Part shown: in pieces, positions 55,771-64,000 of the stretch
Layout: each line of letters starts with the position of its first letter
How positions within the stretch are numbered: position 1 is the stretch's first letter
Origin: Gadus chalcogrammus
Lineage: Eukaryota > Chordata > Actinopteri > Gadiformes > Gadidae
NCBI RefSeq assembly: GCF_026213295.1
Contig: NC_079419.1
Span: 17,803,728 to 17,867,727, forward strand
Length of the DNA: 64,000 nt
Reading direction: 5' to 3'
Translations under genes and position numbers: made by a program
Notes under the pieces: model-generated
Seen by the model: the letters and a program-made list of their open reading frames with translations, nothing else
Databases searched by the model: none
What the model was told of the DNA's origin: nothing

Positions 55771-56125
55771 CCTGGCAGCCGCCTCCCCGTTCCTCGTATC
55801 CCGGGCTACACACACATCCACCAATAGGAACCAGCCACTCTCCATCAGCACCACAGTACATCTTTGGCTCCTCCTTCTCCTCTGATTGGTTGACGCAAGA
55901 CCCCCTGACCTCCACTAACGAGGAGGTGTCGGCCCCGGTGACGGTGTCCGGGAAGGTGGCCAGGTTGCGGACGGTGAGCGGGCAGGTCTTGTAGAAGACC
56001 CTGACGGACACCAGGGCGATGCAGGCGCCCACGTCCTGGAAGGCCAGGTAGAAGCCCTTCCGGGTCGTGACCTTGACGTCGCGCACCTCAGTGTTCAGCT
56101 TCATGATGCGATCGCCAACGTCCAC
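55771..56125 (-). CDS. epha4: EPHA4-like Eph receptor, third part of the ligand-binding exon
   Basis: Encodes the end of the ligand-binding domain and the start of the Cys-rich region: [97 protein letters not shown] and YEERGGGCQ. The [16 protein letters not shown] and DGEWLVPIG segments point to EPHA4 among the EphA paralogues. The acceptor TCCAACCCAG ends at 56126 and the donor CAGG|GTAAGG starts at 55770, leaving in phase 1. The next exon (EGF-like) should lie to the left but was not found. Confidence 0.93.
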
Positions 56126-56186
56126 CTGGGTTGGAAAGAGGCAACGCATTCGCGTCAGGCATTGTGCACGCAGCAAGCTCAATTAA

Positions 56187-56265
56187 CAACATTAATAATA
56201 ATAATAATAATACATTTAATTTAGAGGCGCCTTTCAAAACACCCAATTACCTTGTTAATTAAAAT
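56187..56265. mobile_element. Fish repeat fragment in an epha4 intron
   Basis: (AAT)n followed by ACATTTAATTTAGAGGCGCC and TTTCAAAACACCCAA. From memory this '(aat)n...agcgcctttcaaaacaccca' motif is a common fish dispersed repeat. The family is not assigned. Confidence 0.45.
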
Positions 56266-56655
56266 CCTACTCCGTTTACTAAGAGCTATGGTGTTCTATT
56301 TCTAGCCACTAAAGGGCAGCCAGTATTTTCGAGAATTGTAGAACTCGATTTCTGACTAAGGGTCCATTGAACCAGGAGAACGTGTGATAGAACAGAAGGC
56401 GATGGCTTTTATAGAAGTGGGAAGATGTAAAATAAATTAGCCTGATAATCACAACTGCGCCAGCAGAACGTCCTCATAAGAGGGAAACCCCATGAGAATA
56501 ACATAGTGTAGGGGAAAAGGTATGAAGGAAGACAGCAGCAGATAACAGTTGTTGATTGTTCCCTGGATGATATCTATGCATTCTCTCCCCCCCCCCTGGC
56601 AGGGCCTGAAGGTTGCGTCAGAGCCAGCTGTCTGCTTGGACCTTGCCTGCTGTAC

Positions 56656-56766
56656 CTGAGTGAAGCTCTCGTCCGCGGCGACAGTGTCCACCTTGATGAA
56701 GCTGCTCTCTTTGATGTAGCCCTCTCTGTCGTCGTTCGACTCGTGGTAGTACAGATTGAAGGTCTC
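56656..56766 (-). CDS. epha4: EPHA4-like Eph receptor, second part of the ligand-binding exon
   Basis: This 111-nt, phase 0-0 exon encodes [20 protein letters not shown] and [17 protein letters not shown], the middle of the ephrin-binding domain. The acceptor is weak (TTTACCCCGGGCGTCAAG ending at 56767). The donor is CAG|GTACAG at 56655. Joined to its neighbours it reads [12 protein letters not shown] and [12 protein letters not shown] without any gain or loss of residues relative to vertebrate EPHA4. Confidence 0.9.
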
Positions 56767-57074
56767 CTTGACGCCCGGGGTAAACAACAAAATTCTAACC
56801 AGTTAGCGACAAGCAATAAAACGCCTCCTTATCTTTCTCGGGTATTACTTTGAAGGATTAACCAATATACTTTTATGCTCTCACATAAACAGCAATATAT
56901 TCGTGTCACAAAAATGAGTCGTAATAAACGAAAAAGGTTAAACTGGATAAAAAATGACTTTCTGATTCTCCTAAAGAGACTCTTCCTCATTAACGTAAGT
57001 AAACTTCGGAGAACAACAAACATAAAGAGGGAGTGTTCATAGGTCTGTTTGGGGCTCAACAGGTGCGGCTGTAC

Positions 57075-57272
57075 CTTGCAGGTGCCGGTGACCCCGGGCA
57101 GGCTGTTGCAGTCCCTGAGGGTGAACTTGACCTCCACGTAGACCCGCTGGGCCCCGGAGCGGGGGATCCAGTCCGTCCTCAGCCAGTTGTTCTGGCTGGG
57201 CTCCAGGACGTTGCACACCTGGTAGGTTCTGATCGGGATGTTCTTCTCGTCCATGATGCTCACCTCCTCCCA
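57075..57272 (-). CDS. epha4: EPHA4-like Eph receptor, first part of the ligand-binding exon
   Basis: This 198-nt, phase 0-0 exon encodes [36 protein letters not shown] and [20 protein letters not shown], ending TGTCK. The [13 protein letters not shown] signature favours EPHA4 over EPHA3, EPHA5 or EPHA7. The acceptor GTGTGTGCAG is preceded by GGACAC repeats and about 75 bp of (TG)n on the transcript instead of a pyrimidine tract. The donor AAG|GTACAG starts at 57074. Confidence 0.94.
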
Positions 57273-57300
57273 CTGCACACACGGACACGGACACGGACAC

Positions 57301-57377
<77 letters not shown>
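57301..57377. repeat. (CA)n tract at the epha4 exon 3 acceptor
   Basis: (CA)n at 57301-57377, preceded on the plus strand by four GGACAC units, begins about 29 bp from the splice acceptor at 57273. On the transcript it is (UG)n. Confidence 0.95.
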
Positions 57378-57381
<4 letters not shown>

Positions 57382-57935
57382 AACAAAAAACACAAAAGCA
57401 GAAAGTTAATTTAACCGGTGATCCGCATCCCTTAATTCACATACGCCACAGGGAAATAACCCGGAGGTGGACAGTGTTCTTCCTGCGTGTTGGGATACAC
57501 GCAGTGACTTCATACTGAGGCCTTATTCAGGAGAACTCTGCACCGGGGCGAGCGAGGCCGGGTCTCCATGGCACCATCTCTCTCTCTCTCTCTCAGCCTG
57601 ACCATCTGACTGGCATTGTGACCGTGGCGCGAAGGGCCCCAGGGGAATGAACTCCTGATGCCAAATTGCCTTTTTATTGCCACTGAATAATAATCTGCGC
57701 TCTCCCTACTGGTGCGCGCTGTATACACTCTAATTATCCCGTGTCATCAGGAAGAAAGAGGAAAGGAGAATGTGTGAGTGTGTGTGAGTTTGTGTGGTGA
57801 GGAAGAGGACTCTAAGAGAGCTGTCATGGGGTATGATGCCTTCTTCTCTCGACTCCTTTGAGTCTTTGTCAGCAGACAGAAATCACAGCTGTCAGGGAAA
57901 ACACGCACTGCACTCGCCCCGACTGTGAAGAGATG

Positions 57936-58080
<145 letters not shown>

Positions 58081-59326
58081 TTTGTCTATGCATGTGCATG
58101 TTGCCATGTGTACACCCATGTAAGTGTGTGCATTCAGAGGGATAGTGTGGGTGTTTTCCTTTGCCGTTTGTTTTTCGTGCGCGAGTGTGAAATTGCGTGC
58201 GAGTGTGTGCGTTTGGGTTAGTAGTGTGGGTGTTTTTCTATGTGTGTGCAAGTGTGAGTATGTCTATTTGGTTTGGTAGTGTGGGTGTTTTCCTGTGAGT
58301 GTGTGTGTCTGTTCTTGCGTGCGTGCGTGTGTGTGTGTGTGTGTGTTTATGTGTGTACACCTTGGCATTTGAGTGTGTGTGTGTGCATGTGAGCACATTG
58401 TGGCAGTTTGGAGTGCGGGTATTTAATTTGCTCTGTGCATGTGTGTGTGTGTGTGAGTGCATGTGCACACATGTGTGTGTATGTGTGTGTGTGTGTGCAT
58501 GTGGGGATGGTAGTGAAGCGGGTGGGGGGGCCAGCAGGAGGAGAGGGGATGACAGTGGGAACCAGGGTGGGTGGGGGGTTCAGGGGGAAGACGAGGTGGG
58601 GGCGGGGGGAGGGGGGATAGCTGTAATCAATAGCTCAGTGCGCGTGGCCGGGACCCTGTCAATCAAGCCCCCAGGAGAAAGAGAGGCTGATGACTAGAGA
58701 GAGGGAGGGAGAGAGAGAGGGAGGGAGGGAGAGAGAGGGAGAGAGATAGAGATAGAGTCGAGTCAAGTTCAGCAATAACTCCACTGCTAACAAAGAGGTG
58801 AGGAAGACACCAGGCCAAGATAGAGAGAGCAAGAGCGAGAGAGAGAGAGGGTGAGAGAGAGGGGGAGAGATAGAGAGAGAGAGAGAGAGTGGGCGAGAGA
58901 GAGAGACAGAAGGGGTGAACCAAGGAGGGGGGGGGAATGTGTGCGTATGTGAAAGGACACATTATAAAATCAGCAAAAAATAAATTAATTAATTAAATAA
59001 AACCAAAAACGTAGTTCCCCAACCCCTCACAGTGGTGGTTGAGTCATGCTGTAATTTATTCAGGCCGATGTACTCTTTGGTGATAATGCCTACATTGAAA
59101 CAAACAGAGAGAAACCAGCCTCAACTCCCACTAGCAGGCTGGCCCGCGCTGTGCCTCTGCCAAACACAAAGGCACGAATAACACAACAGCACTTTGGCTT
59201 CAATAACAACGGTTCAATTTTAAAAATGATGTCCAAAACAGGATCGGGATCCAGACTCTGTGTGTGCGTGAGTGTGAGTGCGTGCGCGAGTGTGTGGATC
59301 ATTTAACAGTAGGGACAGTCACTCAC

Positions 59327-59394
59327 CCCTCCATCTAAAGGACTCGCTTCCCACTTCAGCTCTCCTGGCACTGTCCTGGTATCCAACAGAGTCA
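59327..59394 (-). CDS. epha4: EPHA4-like Eph receptor, exon 2
   Basis: This 68-nt exon encodes VTLLDTRTVPGELKWEASPL and DGG, matching the conserved short exon 2 of Eph receptors. It takes 1 nt from exon 1 (NE-V-TLLD) and leaves in phase 0 before WEEVSIMD. The acceptor GTCTGTTTCAG ends at 59395 and the donor GGG|GTGAGT starts at 59326. The intron just upstream is TG/CG-rich with (TG)n beginning about 75 bp away. Confidence 0.93.
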
Positions 59395-59466
59395 CTGAAA
59401 CAGACGCGCGCACACACACGCACGCACACACGCACACACGCGGGCACACAAGTAAACGCATGCACA

Positions 59467-59592
<126 letters not shown>

Positions 59593-60333
59593 TCCAAGTC
59601 AATTGAGAGCTTGAAAGGCGATTAACCAGTACCGTCCAATTTACTCATGTAAATCGAACTCATTCTGCTCATATTTTAGTAAATCAAAGTTCCTTCGGTA
59701 GACATGTAGAAATAAGCAATATAATAAATGTAGGTATAGGTTAGCTGCTGTTTGGAGATTTTTTAGACTATTGCAGCAGAGGACTTCAAGCAGCTGACTC
59801 CACTAGTGAACTGTTAAAACTTGTGCAACTTCTTATAAGATTTTGTCTAATTTGCATGCATTATTTCCTGTGACCTAATGTTGACTCAAATATTACTAAC
59901 TCAAGGAATCGATGACGATTTTTATACAGGCTTATTCCGTTCCACCAAACCGACAACAGTGCAAGTATTTCGAAATCTGAGTCGCACAGGTAGGTTTAAA
60001 CATAAGCCACCTGATTAAAAATATGTTTTCACGCCTCCACCTGAGGGTTATTCCTCCTGACGGGAAACAGGGAACCTGCGTTTACCTGAATTCCTATTTC
60101 CCAGTAACAACAAGCAAAGATCCGGACTCTGTAAACAATGCTCTTTCATAAAAACATTTCATTTGTTTGGTCTACCGTGCAGAACAGTTTCTCGGTGAAA
60201 CATAAAACACCTCATATATAGGCTATATTTACTTTATCCATTAAGATCGCTGTGCACCTTTGAACCAGGTCTCTTTAAACCTCAACGACCACACAAAGTA
60301 ACCCCTAGATGGAATCTCCCTTGCTTCCCTTAC

Positions 60334-60436
60334 CTTCATTGGGTGGATAAATCCGTGTTCTTGGTGTCGAAACTGCAGATGTGATCCATATCAAGAAAGA
60401 CAGCAATCTGCATAAATCCCTGCCATAAAAAGCCAT
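60334..60436 (-). CDS. epha4: EPHA4-like Eph receptor, exon 1 with signal peptide
   Basis: The first coding exon starts MAFYGRDLCRLLSFLIWITS and has a typical signal peptide (basic n-region, LLSFLIWI core, likely cleavage after SAVS). It then enters the mature receptor as RTRIYPPNE, the counterpart of SRVYPANE in EPHA4. It ends at donor G|GTAAGG (60333) in phase 1, which matches exon 2. The frame is open upstream with further in-frame ATGs, but only this ATG gives a signal peptide at the right distance. Eph receptors are ephrin-binding tyrosine kinases used in axon guidance and boundary formation. Confidence 0.9.
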
Positions 60437-61397
60437 TGGGGCAGCCGCGGAAAAAGAGCGTGTGCGCTGCTTCCAGTTGGCTCTGTGCGCGGGGACAAGC
60501 AGCTTCATCCCGGAGGGGAAAGTGTGTGAATGAGGGGCGACGCTGGGACGGGAGTGGGACGGAGCTGCAGGCACGGGGCGGTCTCTCTCTCTCTCTAATC
60601 ATACACCAGTAGGCTATATCAGAGATAGTCGTCCGCATATGCACTGACGAATCACAACTAAAGTGTTTCAATTTATTTGGTGTGTATCGATCAAACTAAG
60701 GCAATGAAGATGCACCATTGATCTGATTGCTATTATCTAGTCATGGACTTTAGTTGCGACAATTTGATGGACTGCTGAACAGCCCGACGATCGATAGGAT
60801 AAGGCCAGTACGTTGGACAAATTAAAATACAGTTGCACTAAAATAAGACAATCCTGTGTGTGGTGAAAGGAATGACGCATTTTATATGTTAAGACTTTAG
60901 TCGATCTAGCGAGCATTTCATTTGTATTTTATATTGTGCCTTGGGTTTCCTTTTGGCTGGTCAAGTGAGAGTACTTTGTACTGATTGAGGTCTATTGACC
61001 GGAAAGCGCGGATTTAACATGGGACTATAGCGCCTCCTGTTGACGAAGGTAAGACAAATACAAATATGTACCATATTCAAGTCGGACAGCTTGCGTTCAT
61101 CTTTTAAATGCATGGCAAAAGCGGACCGAATATACCAATACAAGAAAATCTATACGTGTTTTTAATTTTCTGTAATTATTGTTTCAATGGTTGAATAGTT
61201 CTGCATATGCATGAACAAGTAAATAGCTATAAGCTAAATACTTTGAATTGACACATTCAAGCTGCATTTATGTATTAAAGACTCGTCCTGTGTGTCGCGT
61301 GGAACACCTGCCTGTCCTCCTACAGAACAGCAGAAACACATTACTCATTCCATACGTGGTGAGACAGAAGAAGTTATTTTTACTGCTCTTATTCACT

Positions 61398-61558
<161 letters not shown>

Positions 61559-61714
61559 GATGCAATAGGATGGTGGAGGAGAGGCTGTGCATAGTGAGGT
61601 TCTTGAATTTTTTCTATGTCTTTGTCCAGTGGGTGCCAGGAAGGCCAGGGGAGATCTAGTCGTAGCCCCCTAAGGTTGGGATGGGTGTAAGTGTGCGTGT
61701 CTGTGTGTATGTGT

Positions 61715-61830
<116 letters not shown>

Positions 61831-62080
61831 TGTTAGGTCCAATGCTACCACCAAAGGCTGATGGATTCAAGTTTGAGAGTGAGGACTGCGACTGTGTATT
61901 GTGTCATTGAGAAAATGAGCTATTGAGAGTGTGTGTGTGTGTGTGTGTGTATGGGTGGCTTTGTGTGTGTGTCTGTGTAGTTTTAGATGTGTGTGTGTGT
62001 GAGAGTATTTTGAGATGAGTGTGTGATTATGGTTTAAAAAGTGGGTGTGTTTGGAAGTAAGGGCTCTTTTAGCTCTGTGT

Positions 62081-62114
<34 letters not shown>

Positions 62115-62205
62115 GTGTGTGGGTGTGTGTAGGGGGGGGGGCGGTTGGGGTTTGAGATGTGTGCAAATGTCATTGTGTGTGTTTATTTTCAGATCTGTGT
62201 TTGTG

Positions 62206-62248
<43 letters not shown>

Positions 62249-62827
62249 ATACTTTAAGACGTGTGCGTGTGTATGTCCTTTTATACGTGTCTGTGTGTGT
62301 GTGTTTGTGTGTATTTGTGTGTGTCGATGTGTGAGCGTTGTGTGTGTCGGTCTCCATCCCGCTTTGTCCCGCCGCTGTTGCTAGGTAGAAACCATCTCGG
62401 GGTCCCGTCCGGCGCCATAATAGCGCCAGGAAGAGCATCTGGCGCTTTGAGGCGGCGAGGGCCGTTCTGTCCCGCTGCACCGCCCCGCCACTCAGACGCC
62501 CCGCCGCCAGAGAAACGTTCCCATTCTGCCCCCGGTCCCACGACAGACCGCGCAATCACAAAGACCCAATTAGCCCCGATCCTCGCCGAGAGTGGCGGCG
62601 GTGGCGATGGTGTCGTGGACCAATCCCGGGCGAGGAGCGGGAGGATGCGGTCCAATGGCGTCGGGGGGGCGCAGGTGGGCGGAGACCGCCGGAGGGGGGC
62701 GGGGACACATCAGGCTGCCATGGATGGAGAGCGGGCCCCCGTTGTTCCTGGTCATTTGTGTCACGGCGGTTTTGATTGATGAGCGTCGGGATGTTTATCC
62801 CATTCTCCCCTGAGGTTCCCAGCCCAC

Positions 62828-62863
<36 letters not shown>

Positions 62864-63387
62864 CGTGGCGTGATCACCACGGACCCCCGGAGAAAGTTTG
62901 GCCCCTGGCCCTATGTCCCACTGATCCTATACTATATCCCAAACGCACGCACGCACTCACACACACAAACACAGGCCCTCACAAACACACAGGGCGGGCG
63001 CGCTGTTTTGTTTCGATCGGGCCCCAGATGGCTGCTGCCCACACATCTGTATGTTGGAGCTCTAAATATAGCCCCTTTCCCTCTGCCACTGAGTGTGTGT
63101 TGGGTCCGTGCACGCATGCACCGGCGTGCACGCACCCATCGGTGCGTGCCTCGCACAGGAGAGGGAGAGGGAACTGTGAGGAGAACGGAGTGCATGAGTG
63201 AACACGCATACGTACATGTGTTCCAGTATCCCGCAGTGTGGATTCCTTTGTGTCTGTGTGTGTGTACTTTTCTGTTTGTGTGTGTGTGTGCGTTTGTGAG
63301 TGCATTTGCGCGTGCATGTTTGTGTGTGTGTATGTGTGTGTGTCGTGCAAGCTTTTGTTGTGTGGGTACGTGCACGCTTGTGTGTGC

Positions 63388-63431
<44 letters not shown>

Positions 63432-63445
63432 GTGTGTGTGTGTGT

Positions 63446-63480
<35 letters not shown>

Positions 63481-63925
63481 GAGACTACCAACCCGGGGGG
63501 ACGTCAGGTGTGTGGGTGGCTGAGACAGATGAACAAAGGAAGGAGCGGAGAGCGTGCAGCCTGGAAGCATTTGATTGGGAGTGGGGGATTTAAACACGCA
63601 TCGGCCCTCAAAGGCCCGCGCAGAAAAAAACACTTTCCTAGAGGGACGGGGGAATTCATTTGTCTCGGGGACGGACCGAGTGTTGGAGCACTCTGGTGGG
63701 CTCCGAATCGTTTACAGGTCCTCGGAAAACTACAGCACTCTGGGGCTTGGCACGACAGATAATGGTCACGGCTCGTGCGTTTTTATGTGCTGTGGGTGTG
63801 TGGGTGTGCTGTGTGTGTGCGCGTGTATTGGATGTGTGTTTGTGTGCGTTGTGTGTATGCGTACATACAGTGTATGTATGTATGTATGCGTGTGTGCGTG
63901 TGTGTGCATGTGTATGCACGATTGA

Positions 63926-64000
<75 letters not shown>

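Noticed and set aside
62034..62779. 170-aa frames across the GC-rich patch upstream of epha4
   Set aside because: A mixture of repeat translation and GC-rich DNA with no conserved motifs.

Overview
This window looks like nuclear DNA of a teleost fish. It has spliced minus-strand genes of vertebrate families, tRNA-derived fish SINE remnants, hAT-like and other inverted-repeat elements, and a Ty3/gypsy remnant. It also has an extreme load of long (GT)n, (GA)n and (AT)n tracts. That load recalls codfish (Gadiformes) genomes, but the order is an inference. Two 100-N blocks (5077-5176 and 54581-54680) mark assembly gaps of unknown size.

Layout. (1) 0-14 kb, minus strand: exons of a LAR-family receptor tyrosine phosphatase, best matched by ptprs. 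They run 5' to 3' from high to low coordinates: Ig1 first half 13430-13575, Ig1 second half 11866-12007, Ig3 1704-1973, FN1 and the start of FN2 175-554. Ig2 was not found. (2) 14-31 kb: no recognisable exon; microsatellites and three unusually perfect short palindromes (17.6, 17.8 and 19.4 kb). (3) 31.5-33.3 kb, minus: intact single-exon fem1a (618 aa). (4) 36.0-37.6 kb, minus: two-exon c2cd4c (446 aa), with a short intron carrying a SINE remnant. (5) 42.8-44.1 kb, minus: an apparently intact three-exon Myb/SANT-like gene (303 aa) with ETS, E2F and NRF1-like sites upstream. (6) 44.2-48.8 kb: transposon-rich. It holds a 489-bp element with 23-bp terminal inverted repeats, a decayed SWIM-finger gene, a 97-bp repeat, a 1-kb inverted-repeat element and a deleted Ty3/gypsy element with a 318-bp LTR. 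(7) 48.8-54.1 kb: AT-rich, no gene seen. (8) 54.13 kb, plus: a possible first exon with a presequence-like peptide. (9) 55.8-60.4 kb, minus: the first exons of an Eph receptor, best matched by epha4 (signal peptide, ligand-binding domain, start of the Cys-rich region). (10) 60.4-64 kb: upstream DNA rich in microsatellites.

In human, PTPRS, FEM1A and C2CD4C all map to 19p13.3, so finding them together supports the identifications. EPHA4 maps elsewhere (2q36). Its remaining exons should lie to the left of 55.77 kb and are not seen, so either the second gap hides a scaffold join or the gene is truncated. The most interesting items are the Eph ligand-binding exon split into three pieces at AG|G sites, the nested palindromes, the Myb/SANT gene with a housekeeping-type promoter beside a decaying SWIM gene, and microsatellites placed next to splice sites.
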